The notes under the pieces were generated by a model. It was not told the DNA's origin, searched no databases, and saw nothing but the letters and a program-made list of their open reading frames with translations. Of a DNA stretch of 41,965 bases, positions 6,916-15,422 are shown in pieces. Position 1 is the first letter of the stretch, and every line of letters begins with the position of its first letter. The translations under genes and the position numbers were made by a program. Source of the stretch: Paractinoplanes rishiriensis (GTDB lineage: Bacteria > Actinomycetota > Actinomycetes > Mycobacteriales > Micromonosporaceae); contig NZ_BOMV01000033.1 in assembly GCF_016862375.1 (NCBI RefSeq), positions 1 through 41,965 of the forward strand, given 5' to 3'.

Positions 6916-8505
6916 TTACCCGCGGTTCAGGCGGCGGTACACCGGGGCCAGCCTTTTGTGCAGGTCCTGGTAGACGCCGTAGATCTCGTCGTAGGTGGCC
7001 CGGCGGGCGGGGTCCGGCTCGAAGACGTGGTCGTTGCGGGCCAGGCCGGGCAGGTCGGCGAAGTCGATCAGGCCGGCGCCCACCGCGCCGATCCAGCCGG
7101 CTCCGCGGGCGTTCACCGCCACCGGGTTGGCGTCGCGGCGGATCTCCACGTCCAGGACGTCGGCGAAGATCTGGCACCACGAGTCGGACCGGGCGGCGCC
7201 GCCGGTGATCACCAGCGACGAGACCCGGGTGTCCAGGAAACGGTTCACCGCGCCGGTCAGCCAGCGGGTGTTCAGGGCCACCCCCTCGAAGACCGCGCGC
7301 AGCAGGTCGGAGCGGGTGGTGTCCAGCGAGATGTTGAGGAACGCGGCGCGTAGGTTCGGGTCGTCCACCGGCGCGCGCTCGCCGTACAGCCATGGGGTGT
7401 AGAGCACGCCGTTCGCGCCCGGCGGGACCGCCGGGATGATCTTGTCGAACGCGTCGAAGATCGAGCCCTCGTCGCGGCTCACCCGGCCGGCGCTGAGCAG
7501 CGGGTCGTCGTACTCCACCACCTTGTCGCGCAGCCAGGTCAGGTTCGCGCCGGCGGTGGCCTGCAGCGCGGTCATCAGGTAGCGGTCGGGCAGGGCGCAC
7601 GGCACCGAGGCGATCCCGGCGAGCACGTCGGTTTTCTTGTACGGGACGTGCGCCGCGATCCAGGACGACGTGCCCAGATAGAGGTGCGGTTCGTGATCCC
7701 GTACGGTGCCGGCGCCGATCGCCGCCGCGGTGTTGTCGATGGCACCCGCCACCACCCGGATCGTCGGGGGCAGGCCCAGGTGCACCGCGGCGTCGGCGGA
7801 CAGGGTGCCGATCACCTCGGTGCACGCCACGATCGGCGGGAGCTTGTCGCCGTCGATGCCGGACGCGGCGACCAGGCTGGGCGCGTACGAGATGCGGTTG
7901 ATTCTGCGGTTGTCGGTGACCCAGGACGTCAGGATGGAGTCGACCGTCGCGACGGTACGGCCGGTCAGTTTCAGGTTGATCCAGTCGAGCACGTTGAGGA
8001 ACGTCCTGGTGCGGCGGTAGACGTCCGGCATGGTGTCGCGGATCAGCAGCATGTGCGCCGCCGGGTCCTTGCCGGTGCCGGACGGCATGCCGCCGGTGAG
8101 CCGCAGCCACCGGGCGATCTTGCGTACCGCGAACCCGCGGTACGCCGGGAAGCCGCCGAACTGCCGGCGCAGGTGACCGGCCCCGCGCATGTCGAGCCAG
8201 CTGATGCACCGGGTCAGCGGGTTGCCGTCCGCGTCGACGGCGATCGTGCCCTCGCCCTGGGTGGACGAGCAGATCGTGGTGACCGCGCGCAGGTGCTCGG
8301 GATGGCGGCGGCCCAACTCGGCCACCACCTCGCCGAGCGCGTCCCACCAGGCCAGCGGGTCCTGTTCGGCACCGCCGCCGGGCAGCACCTCGAGCGGCAC
8401 CGCCCGCTCGGCCCAGCCGGTGACCGTGCCGTCGGCCGCCACCAGCGCGGCCTTCATGCCCGAAGTGCCCAGGTCGATCGCCAGAACCTGTGCCGGTTGC
8501 GGCAC
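6916..8505 (-). CDS. FGGY family carbohydrate kinase
   Basis: This is a 529-residue FGGY kinase, which transfers phosphate from ATP to a sugar, sugar alcohol or related ketose. The N-terminal phosphate loop is AIDLGTSGMKAAL (about 9-21). GAIDNTAAAIGAGT (about 255-267) contains Asp257, the probable catalytic base. LYLGTSSWIAAHV and the C-terminal ITGGAARSDSWCQIFADVL match the nucleotide-binding lobe. The overall pattern is closest to xylulokinase-like members, but substrate cannot be fixed. The GTG at 8505 follows the TAG stop of the aldolase-aminotransferase gene by one base, with GAGGGGG upstream of it, so the two are translated together. The longer open frame upstream is a shadow of that gene. 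Confidence 0.9.
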   Translation of the reverse strand: MPQPAQVLAIDLGTSGMKAALVAADGTVTGWAERAVPLEVLPGGGAEQDPLAWWDALGEVVAELGRRHPEHLRAVTTICSSTQGEGTIAVDADGNPLTRCISWLDMRGAGHLRRQFGGFPAYRGFAVRKIARWLRLTGGMPSGTGKDPAAHMLLIRDTMPDVYRRTRTFLNVLDWINLKLTGRTVATVDSILTSWVTDNRRINRISYAPSLVAASGIDGDKLPPIVACTEVIGTLSADAAVHLGLPPTIRVVAGAIDNTAAAIGAGTVRDHEPHLYLGTSSWIAAHVPYKKTDVLAGIASVPCALPDRYLMTALQATAGANLTWLRDKVVEYDDPLLSAGRVSRDEGSIFDAFDKIIPAVPPGANGVLYTPWLYGERAPVDDPNLRAAFLNISLDTTRSDLLRAVFEGVALNTRWLTGAVNRFLDTRVSSLVITGGAARSDSWCQIFADVLDVEIRRDANPVAVNARGAGWIGAVGAGLIDFADLPGLARNDHVFEPDPARRATYDEIYGVYQDLHKRLAPVYRRLNRG

Positions 8506-8506
8506 G

Positions 8507-10831
8507 CTAGACCCCCTCGACCTGGGCGAACACCTGGTCGAACCGGGCCAGCGCGTCGTCGATGACCTCGTCGGTGTCGGCCATCGAGGTGTACATCCGG
8601 GAACCGGCCAGCGTGATGATGCCGTGCGCGGCGTACGCGGCACCCATCTGCTCCATGAGGCGCTTGCGGCCCTTGTTCTCCTTGAGCAGCTTGATCGGGT
8701 TACGCATGTCGAGAAGCATGACGCCGCTGCATTCGAGGTGGACGATCGACCCCTGGTTGTAGGCGACGTACGGCAGCCCGTACCGGTCGATGAGCTTCTG
8801 CAGTCCCCGGGTGAGCCGGTCGCCGGCCCGGCCCGCGATGACCGGCGCCCCGGTGCGGGCCATCTCCTCGATCGCGAAGTAGCCGGCCGCGCAGGACAGC
8901 GGGTTCGCCGACAGGGTGCCGCCGACCTGGATGTGCGCGCCGCTCTTGCCGTCCAGCCCCGAGCCGAAGACCGCCATGATGTCGGCACGGCCGCCCACCC
9001 CGCCGGCCATCGGATAGCCGCCGGAGACCGCCTTGCCGAACACGGTGAGGTCCGGGGTCACCCCGAAGTACCCGGCGGCGCCGCCCATCCCGGTCCGGAA
9101 CCCGGTCACCACCTCGTCAAAGATCAGCAGTACGCCGAACTCGTCGCACAGCTTGCGCACCTTCTCGTTGTAGTCGCGCGGTACCGGCCGGGTGCCGGAC
9201 TCGGGCCCGAGCGGCTCGACCACCACGGCCGCCGTCCCGCCACGCACCCGGTTCTCGATCAGCTTGCGCCGCAACTGCCCCAGATCGTGCGGGAACGCCT
9301 CGCGGGTGCGGCCGGTGGCCCCGAACGGGATGCCCTTGGCGTTCATCCGGAACGTGCCCGGCACCCGCAGGCCGTAGACCATCGTGTCGGACCACCCGTG
9401 ATAGGCCCCGCCAAGCTTGATGACAAACTTCTTTCCGGTGTACGCGCGGGCGGCGCGCACGGCTGCCATGACCGCCTCGGTTCCGGACCCGAGCGACCGG
9501 TACATCTCGATGTGCGGCATGTACCGGTTGATGATCTCGGCAAGCTTGAGCTCGTATTCGTGGAACAGCCCGGTGACCGGCCCGGACTCCCGGATCACCG
9601 CGGCGACCCGCTCGTTGACCGGCGCGTAGTTGCTGCCCAGGATGGTGGGGCCGCCGGCCTGGAGGAAATCGATGTAGACGTTCCCGTCCCGGTCGGTGAG
9701 GTAGGCGCCCTCGGCCTTGTCGACGGCCAGCGGGAAGGGGTAGTTGAAGGCGAGGTTGTGCTGGACGCCGCCGGGGATGCGCTTCTTGGCCCGCTCGGTG
9801 ATCTCCTTGCTGGCGGTGCACTTGGTCTCGAAGTAGCCGAGTACGTCGAGCATGGCGTCGTGGCGGAGGCCGCGGACGGGTTGGGCGACGAGCGCTTTGA
9901 GCCGGCGCATGGTGTCGGGGACGTCGAGGTAGGTGGAGATGGAGTAGTCCTGCCCCCCGGACATTACCGAAATTTCGGAAATGTCCGGGCTGGGGCCGGC
10001 GGGGCCCGGCGGGGCGGTGGGGGCGGCGGGGGCGGCGGGGGCGGCGGGGGCGGCCGGGCGGGCGGGCGCGGTGCGGGCGGCGGGCGCGGTCACGCTGGGG
10101 AGGGGCTCGTCGTCGGGCACGCGGACGGGCTCGACCGCCTCCGTTATCTGTGCCGCAATGCGCTTCTCGTCGGCTCTCAGCTTGGTGAAGGCGATCTCGC
10201 GGATCGGGGCCGGGATGGTGTAGACCTTGCCGGCCTCGGTGGTCAGGGCCAGCAGGTAGGCCAGGGACACCTTTTCCAGCAGGGCCATGTTGCCGACCGC
10301 GCGGTCCGGGTCGGTGCCCAGCGCGACGATGCCGTGGTTGGCGATGATGAAGGCGTTGTCGCCGCCGGCCACCTTCTTCTGCACGTTCTTGGCCAGCCAG
10401 CCGGTGCCCGACGGGGCGTAGTCGACGATCGCCACCTTCTTGCCCAGGAAGCGCACCTGCTCGTCGGTCAGGGCCGGGATCTCCTTGCGCAGGAAGGCCA
10501 GCGCCGACGCGTACGGCTGATGGGTGTGCACGACGGCGTTGACGTCGGGGCGCTCGCGGTAGATGTTCGCGTGCATGCCGCACTCGATCGACGGCACCAG
10601 GCCGCCGGGGCTGTCCGGGTCGGGCACGTGTCTGCCGGTGAAGTCGACGATGCAGATGTCCTCGACCCGCATCCGGTCGTAGTCGTAGTTGCTCGGCGTC
10701 ACCGCGTACAGCTCATGGCCGGGGATCCGCACCGAGACGTTGCCCTCGGTCGCCTTGAGGTAGCCGCGCTCGAGCATCGTGCGGCACATCCGCACCACGT
10801 GCTGGCGGGAAGTCAGATGTTTCACGGGCAT
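8507..10831 (-). CDS. Class II aldolase fused to class III aminotransferase
   Basis: This is a 774-residue fusion protein. Residues 1-220 are a class II (fuculose-phosphate aldolase/AraD-type) domain: Glu83 in SIECGMH, the zinc pair His102 and His104 in HTHQPYA, and a third zinc His166 in IANHGI. An Ala/Pro-rich linker follows at about 245-290. Residues 330-774 are a PLP-dependent class III aminotransferase of the glutamate-1-semialdehyde aminomutase type, with GSGTEA (448-453), LLIFDEV (568-574, Asp572) and Lys600 in VFGKAVSGGYP. The start is set at ATG 10831 because the aldolase domain begins directly after it; ATG 10897 in the same frame would add 22 residues. It is co-translated with the FGGY kinase. 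The fusion suggests that an aldehyde or ketone released by the aldolase is transaminated, or the reverse. No partner enzyme identifies the substrate. Confidence 0.9.
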   Translation of the reverse strand: MPVKHLTSRQHVVRMCRTMLERGYLKATEGNVSVRIPGHELYAVTPSNYDYDRMRVEDICIVDFTGRHVPDPDSPGGLVPSIECGMHANIYRERPDVNAVVHTHQPYASALAFLRKEIPALTDEQVRFLGKKVAIVDYAPSGTGWLAKNVQKKVAGGDNAFIIANHGIVALGTDPDRAVGNMALLEKVSLAYLLALTTEAGKVYTIPAPIREIAFTKLRADEKRIAAQITEAVEPVRVPDDEPLPSVTAPAARTAPARPAAPAAPAAPAAPTAPPGPAGPSPDISEISVMSGGQDYSISTYLDVPDTMRRLKALVAQPVRGLRHDAMLDVLGYFETKCTASKEITERAKKRIPGGVQHNLAFNYPFPLAVDKAEGAYLTDRDGNVYIDFLQAGGPTILGSNYAPVNERVAAVIRESGPVTGLFHEYELKLAEIINRYMPHIEMYRSLGSGTEAVMAAVRAARAYTGKKFVIKLGGAYHGWSDTMVYGLRVPGTFRMNAKGIPFGATGRTREAFPHDLGQLRRKLIENRVRGGTAAVVVEPLGPESGTRPVPRDYNEKVRKLCDEFGVLLIFDEVVTGFRTGMGGAAGYFGVTPDLTVFGKAVSGGYPMAGGVGGRADIMAVFGSGLDGKSGAHIQVGGTLSANPLSCAAGYFAIEEMARTGAPVIAGRAGDRLTRGLQKLIDRYGLPYVAYNQGSIVHLECSGVMLLDMRNPIKLLKENKGRKRLMEQMGAAYAAHGIITLAGSRMYTSMADTDEVIDDALARFDQVFAQVEGV

Positions 10832-10964
10832 GAGCTCATCGTCGTCCTCGCCGCAGCATAAATCACCGTCGCCGAACCAGTAAGAAATGGTGGTCATTTT
10901 GTGGCCGGGTGATAAGTAGGGCGACTTTCTCAAGAACGCCGTCCGGGCAGTCGATGGGACCGTC
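10832..10964. promoter_or_regulatory. Divergent intergenic region of the aldolase-kinase operon and GGDEF sensor
   Basis: This 133-base region separates the leftward aldolase-aminotransferase/kinase operon from the rightward sensor gene and must hold both promoters. It is less GC-rich than its surroundings near 10875-10925 (TAAGAAATGG, CATTTTGTGG, GATAAGTAGG). I could not identify a clear operator. No LacI-type helix-turn-helix protein is adjacent to bind one. Confidence 0.5.
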
Positions 10965-13100
10965 ATGCATCGTGCTGGGGCAATCGGCGTGCTCGCGCCG
11001 CACGTCGGCGGGACCTACTACGGCAGTCTGGTTGCCAGTGTGGGTGCCGCGGCGCAACTGCACGGTCGCCGGCTGATTGCGATACAGACCCTGGACGCGG
11101 GAGCCGAGATGGCGGTCAACGGCGGCAACCCCGAGTTCACCGACCCGGTCTCCTGGGACCACATCAGCGGCTTCGTGGCGTTCGCCGACGCCGCCAACCG
11201 CGACTACCTGACCCGGATCACCGCGGCCGGCAAGCCGATGGTCCTGGTCGGCACCACCGTCGCGGGGCTGGAGTGCCCGGCCGTGCTGGCCGACAACGGC
11301 GCCGGCATGCGGGCCGCCGTGACCCACCTGATCCGGCACCACGGCTGCCGCCGGCTCGCGTTCACCGGGTTCCGGGACGCATCCGACATCGAGGAGCGCT
11401 ACCAGGCCTACCTGGACGTGCTGCGCGCGCACGACCTGGAGCCGGGACCGTTCCTGCCGGCCGGGAACAACGTCGAGAGCGGCATCACCTGGACCGCCGG
11501 CGACCTGTTGCGGCTCGGCCCGTTCGACGCGCTGGTGGCGGGCACCGACCGGAACGCGCTCGCGGCCCAGCGGGTGCTCGCCGCGGCCGGCCGGCGCTGC
11601 CCGGACGACTACCTGATGACCAGCTTCGACAACCTCGACCTGGCCGGCTTCGTCCGCCCCGAACTGGCCACCGTCGCCCAGCCGCTGGACGCCATGAGCC
11701 GGCTCGCGGTCGACCTGCTGCTGCAGCGACTCGCCGGTGCGGACGTGCCGGCCGAGCCGCAGCGCCTGCCGGCCCGGTTCGTGCCGCGTACCTCGTGCGG
11801 CTGCACCGATTTTGCCGAGACCCTCCCCGACCTGGCCGCCGACGACGCCCGGCAGCGCCTCGGCCACCGGCTCGCCTCGGTGCTGCCGGCCGACGCCCGC
11901 AGCGCCGAGGCCGCCGGCCGGGCCGCCAAGCTGACCGCCGACTCGCTGGACGCCGCGGCCGCCGGCGACCCGGGCGGTGTGCCCGCCGCCGAGGAGGAGC
12001 TGAACGCACTGCTCACCGCCGCGCCGGCACCGGAGACGTTGCGGGTCCTCTCGCTGGCCGTGCAGGAGTACGCGACCGGGCTGCGCCCCGGCGAAGGGCT
12101 GGCCACCGGGCGGCTGGACCGCACCGTGCAGGACATCATGATGTTCCTGGGCCGCGCGCACTCCCGCCTCCAGCTCGGCGACCAGCTGCACCTGCGCTCG
12201 CTGATCAGCGTCAACTACACGCTGAGCATGGCGCTGCTGCACCGCCGGGACGCCGATCCGCGGGACCCGTCGTGGCTGTCGCTGACCGGTGCGACGGCCG
12301 GTTCGCTGGCGCTGCGCGGCGCCGACGGCGAACTGGTCCGCACCCCGGGGTGGCGCCGTTTCGACGGTCCCGCGATCCCGGCCGGCCCGACCACGGTCGA
12401 GTCGTTCCCGCCGGTCGAGATGCTGGACGCCGCCGGTCCGGAGGAGACCATTTTTGTCGTACGGGCAAAGGTAGGTGACTCGGATCGCGGCTGGCTGGCC
12501 CTGGTCGACCGGGCCGAACACCGGGTGGACGACGGCCGGGAGCTGGTCAACCAGAGCGCCGCCCTGCTGACCGCGGCCCTCGACCTGCGCGACCAGGAGG
12601 AACAGCTGCTGCGCGCGGCCCGCTCGGACCGGCTCACCGGGCTGCCGAACCGCTCGTCGTTCGCCGAGTCGCTCGAGGCCGCGATCGCCCGCCGCGACGC
12701 GTACGGCCGCCCTTTTGCCGTACTTTTTCTTGATCTTGATGGTTTCAAGCTGGTCAACGACACCCTGGGCCACCACGCCGGCGACACCCTGCTGGTCTGC
12801 GTCGCCGACCGGATCCGCCAGTGCCTGCGCGACGAGGACGTGGCCGCGCGGTTCGGCGGCGACGAATTCCTGGTGCTGCTCGACGACGTCAGCCCCGGCC
12901 CGGTGCTGGACGAGCTGATCGCGCGCCTCGGCGCGGCCATCGCCGCGCCGTACCGGCTGGGCGACCGGTCGGCCCGGATCGAGGTCAGCATCGGCTGGGC
13001 CGACTGCACCGCGGGCTCGACCGTCGAGCAGCTGCTGCAGGACGCGGACAGCTCGATGTACCGCGCAAAAGCGGCCCGCGCCGCCACGATAGCGGCGTAG
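10965..13100 (+). CDS. LacI-fold ligand-binding domain fused to GGDEF diguanylate cyclase
   Basis: This is a 711-residue cytoplasmic sensor. Residues 5-275 have the periplasmic-binding-protein fold of LacI/GalR regulators (start IGVLAPHVGGTYYGSLV; LADNGAGMRAAVTHLI; the GTDRNALAAQRVL region; end ARFVPRTSCGC), but there is no helix-turn-helix before it. A helical middle follows. The C-terminus (about 545-711) is a GGDEF domain with DLDGFKLVNDTLGHHAGD and an intact RFGGDEF active site near 629-635. RDED, five residues before GGDEF, fits the RxxD inhibitory I-site. The protein should make cyclic di-GMP in response to a sugar-like ligand. It is divergent from the aldolase-kinase operon, so the ligand may be that pathway's substrate. 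There is no signal peptide or membrane segment. Confidence 0.88.
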   Translation: MHRAGAIGVLAPHVGGTYYGSLVASVGAAAQLHGRRLIAIQTLDAGAEMAVNGGNPEFTDPVSWDHISGFVAFADAANRDYLTRITAAGKPMVLVGTTVAGLECPAVLADNGAGMRAAVTHLIRHHGCRRLAFTGFRDASDIEERYQAYLDVLRAHDLEPGPFLPAGNNVESGITWTAGDLLRLGPFDALVAGTDRNALAAQRVLAAAGRRCPDDYLMTSFDNLDLAGFVRPELATVAQPLDAMSRLAVDLLLQRLAGADVPAEPQRLPARFVPRTSCGCTDFAETLPDLAADDARQRLGHRLASVLPADARSAEAAGRAAKLTADSLDAAAAGDPGGVPAAEEELNALLTAAPAPETLRVLSLAVQEYATGLRPGEGLATGRLDRTVQDIMMFLGRAHSRLQLGDQLHLRSLISVNYTLSMALLHRRDADPRDPSWLSLTGATAGSLALRGADGELVRTPGWRRFDGPAIPAGPTTVESFPPVEMLDAAGPEETIFVVRAKVGDSDRGWLALVDRAEHRVDDGRELVNQSAALLTAALDLRDQEEQLLRAARSDRLTGLPNRSSFAESLEAAIARRDAYGRPFAVLFLDLDGFKLVNDTLGHHAGDTLLVCVADRIRQCLRDEDVAARFGGDEFLVLLDDVSPGPVLDELIARLGAAIAAPYRLGDRSARIEVSIGWADCTAGSTVEQLLQDADSSMYRAKAARAATIAA

Positions 13101-13160
13101 TTGCTGCCGCGATCGTTGATCAAGGCCGTCGTTTTTGTGACGGCGTGACAAACTCGGCGG

Positions 13161-14312
13161 GTGTCCGTTGCTCCCTGGCGCCGCCTGCCGGACGACCTGG
13201 CCGCCGCCATGCGACCGCGCCTGCCGGCCACCGTGCGGTCCATCGCCGCCGCGGTTCCGGCACCCGCCGCCGGCGTCCGCAGCGCCAAGTTCGAACGTGA
13301 CGTGCACACCGCGGTCGAGGTCGCGCTGGACCGCTTCCTCGACCTGGCCGGCACCGACGAGCCCGCACTGCCGCCGCCGATCCACGAGGTCTTCGTCGCG
13401 CTGGGCGCCGCCGAGGCCCGGGAGAGCCGCGGCCCCGAGGTGCTGCTGGCCGCGTTGCGCACCGCGGCCCGCCAGCTGCTGCGCACCGCCTCCGAGTCGC
13501 TGGCCGAGGTCCGCCCGGTCACCGTCGACGAGCTGATCGACCTGGCCGACGCGACCAGCGCCTACGTCGACGAACTGGCCGCCGCGGCCACCGACGGCCT
13601 GGCCCGCCAGCTGCGCGAACAGGCCGGCGAGGGGGACCGCCGCCGGCGCCAGATGGCCGACCTGCTGCTGCGCGGTGGCGCACCGGCCGGCCTGGTGCAG
13701 GACGCCGCGGCCGGCATCGGCTGGCCGGAACTGGACGCCGTGGTGCCCGTGCTGCTCCCGCTCGACCAGGCCCGCGACGCCCGGTTCCGGTTCGGCGCGG
13801 ACGGCGTGGTCGGCGAGCGCGGCCGGGACGCGGTGCTGCTGCTGCGGGCCGGCCCGCGCGCCGAGCGTCCGGCCCTGGCCGAGTCGCTGCGCGGCCGGGA
13901 CGCGGTGGTCGGGCCGCGGATGCCGTGGGCCGAGGTGCCCGAGGCGGTGCGCCTGGCCGAACGCACCGCGGCCCTGGTCGGCGCCGGAGACGAGCCGGTC
14001 TTCGCCGACGACCACTTCGCCACGCTGGCGCTGCGCGGCGAGCCCGGTGCGCTGGAGGTGTTGTCGGCCCGGCGGCTGGCGCCGCTGGCCGCGCTGCGGG
14101 ACAACCAGCGGGAGGCGTTGCTGGTCACCCTGGAGAGCTGGTTGCGCCATTGGGGTTCCCGTACGGCGGTGGCCGACGAGATCTTCGTCCACCCGCAGAC
14201 GGTGAGCTACCGCGTGAACCGGCTGCGCGACCTACTCGGCGAGGATCTGAGCGACCCGGCGGCCCGCTTCGAACTGCTCCTCGTGCTGGCCCACCGCTCG
14301 GTCCGGCACTGA
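13161..14312 (+). CDS. PucR family transcriptional regulator
   Basis: This 383-residue protein ends in the HTH_30 domain typical of PucR/CdaR regulators (about 318-378: TLESWLRHWGSRTAVADEIF, then HPQTVSYRVNRLRDLLG). The N-terminal two thirds are helical and unassigned, as in many actinobacterial members. The GTG at 13161 lies close behind the possible promoter segment and has no evident ribosome binding site, suggesting a leaderless or near-leaderless mRNA. A GCCGTC/GACGGC inverted repeat (13125-13144) sits in the 60-base gap after the GGDEF gene and could be a weak terminator or an operator. The regulon is unknown; the adjacent genes give no clear target. Confidence 0.85.
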   Translation: MSVAPWRRLPDDLAAAMRPRLPATVRSIAAAVPAPAAGVRSAKFERDVHTAVEVALDRFLDLAGTDEPALPPPIHEVFVALGAAEARESRGPEVLLAALRTAARQLLRTASESLAEVRPVTVDELIDLADATSAYVDELAAAATDGLARQLREQAGEGDRRRRQMADLLLRGGAPAGLVQDAAAGIGWPELDAVVPVLLPLDQARDARFRFGADGVVGERGRDAVLLLRAGPRAERPALAESLRGRDAVVGPRMPWAEVPEAVRLAERTAALVGAGDEPVFADDHFATLALRGEPGALEVLSARRLAPLAALRDNQREALLVTLESWLRHWGSRTAVADEIFVHPQTVSYRVNRLRDLLGEDLSDPAARFELLLVLAHRSVRH

Positions 14313-14366
14313 GAACAGGACCGGCACCGCCGGGTCGCCAGCCCGGGGGAGCATCGCCGCTCGCGG

Positions 14367-15422
14367 TCAGGCCGGCAGGATCAGGTGCACGTCGCCGAAC
14401 TCGTGCCAGCGGTAGCGGCCGCGCAGCGCCTCGGCGTAGCTCGCCCGCAGGGCGTCCTCGCCGGCCACCGCGGTCAGCATCCTGAGGTGCGACGCGCGCG
14501 GCTCGTGCAGGCCGGTGAGCAGGCCGTCGACCGCGCGGACGCGGTGCTCGGGGCCGATCACCAGGTCGGTCCAGCCGCTCGTTGCGGTCACCCGGCCGGA
14601 GCGGGCGGCCGACTCCAGGGCGCGCACCACCGTGGTGCCGACCGCGACCACCCGGCCGCCGGCGGCGCGGACGTGGCCGATCAGCGCGGCCGTGGGTGCC
14701 GGCACCGCGAACCATTCCGGGTACGGCGGCTCGTCCACCTCGGGCGACGCCACGCCGGTGTGCAGCGTGACCGGGGCGACCAGGACGCCACGGCCGGCCG
14801 CCTCGGCCAGCACGGCGCCGGTCAGCGGGCGGCCGGCGCTGGGCATCTCGGCGCTGCCGGGCTCGGTCGCGTACGCGTTCTGGTAGGTCGACAGCGGCCA
14901 GTCGCGCTCGGTGTACGCGTACCGGATCGGCCGGCCGTGCGCGGTCAGATAGTCCACCATGGAGCCCGGCACCTCGGCGTCCGCCACCCAGAGCCGGCCG
15001 GTGAACGGGCGCCGCAGGGTCAGCGTGCCGCCGGGGACAGCGAGGCGCATCCCGGGGTGGCCGGCGGACGACGGCCCGGTGCTGCCCGCGGCCGGCCGGC
15101 GCAGCTCGACCAGCCAGGTGCCGTCCGGCCGGGCGGTGGACACGTGCACCACCAGCGGCGCGGCGTCGAGCGCGGCCGGCAGCGTGGCCGAGTTGTTCAC
15201 CACCAGCAGGTCGCCGGCGGCCAGCAGGCGGGGGAGTTCGCGGAACCGGTGGTGGCTCACCGTGCTGCCGCGGCTCACCAGCAGCCGTACGTCGTCCCGG
15301 CGCCGGCCGCTCGCCTCGGCCGGCTCGGTGGCCGCGAGTTCCGCGGGCAGCTCGAAGTCGAGGGTGGCCGCCGGCCGCGGTCCGTCGCCGGGCCGGCCGG
15401 TCGCGAGGGGCGCGGCCGTCAT
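14367..15422 (-). CDS. queA: QueA-like S-adenosylmethionine:tRNA ribosyltransferase-isomerase
   Basis: This 351-residue protein is homologous to QueA along its length. The recognisable blocks are FELPAELAATEPAE at the start, LVVNNSATLPAAL, YQNAYATEPGSAEMPSAG, VVAVGTTVVRALESA, and the ending RYRWHEFGDVHLIL. QueA transfers and isomerises the ribosyl part of AdoMet onto preQ1-modified tRNA to form epoxyqueuosine. Several blocks differ from the well-known enzyme: the usual AAPTAGLHF region reads EMPSAGRPL, and the TLHVGAGTF region reads TLHTGVASP. No tgt, queG or preQ1 synthesis gene is in the window. It may be a diverged paralogue with another substrate. Its ATG overlaps the stop of the upstream SDR gene by four bases. 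Confidence 0.8.
   Translation of the reverse strand: MTAAPLATGRPGDGPRPAATLDFELPAELAATEPAEASGRRRDDVRLLVSRGSTVSHHRFRELPRLLAAGDLLVVNNSATLPAALDAAPLVVHVSTARPDGTWLVELRRPAAGSTGPSSAGHPGMRLAVPGGTLTLRRPFTGRLWVADAEVPGSMVDYLTAHGRPIRYAYTERDWPLSTYQNAYATEPGSAEMPSAGRPLTGAVLAEAAGRGVLVAPVTLHTGVASPEVDEPPYPEWFAVPAPTAALIGHVRAAGGRVVAVGTTVVRALESAARSGRVTATSGWTDLVIGPEHRVRAVDGLLTGLHEPRASHLRMLTAVAGEDALRASYAEALRGRYRWHEFGDVHLILPA

Noticed and set aside
10010..10090. Repetitive GGGGCGGC array as a possible repeat or CRISPR-like element
   Set aside because: It encodes the Ala/Pro linker of the fusion protein and has no spacers.
8189..10861. 890-codon plus-strand frame
   Set aside because: It is antisense to the aldolase-aminotransferase gene; its Gly runs come from the complement of the Ala/Pro linker.
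10863..14192. 1109-codon minus-strand frame
   Set aside because: It is a shadow of the GGDEF and PucR genes. Its product is rich in Arg, Gly, Gln and Ala with no domain.
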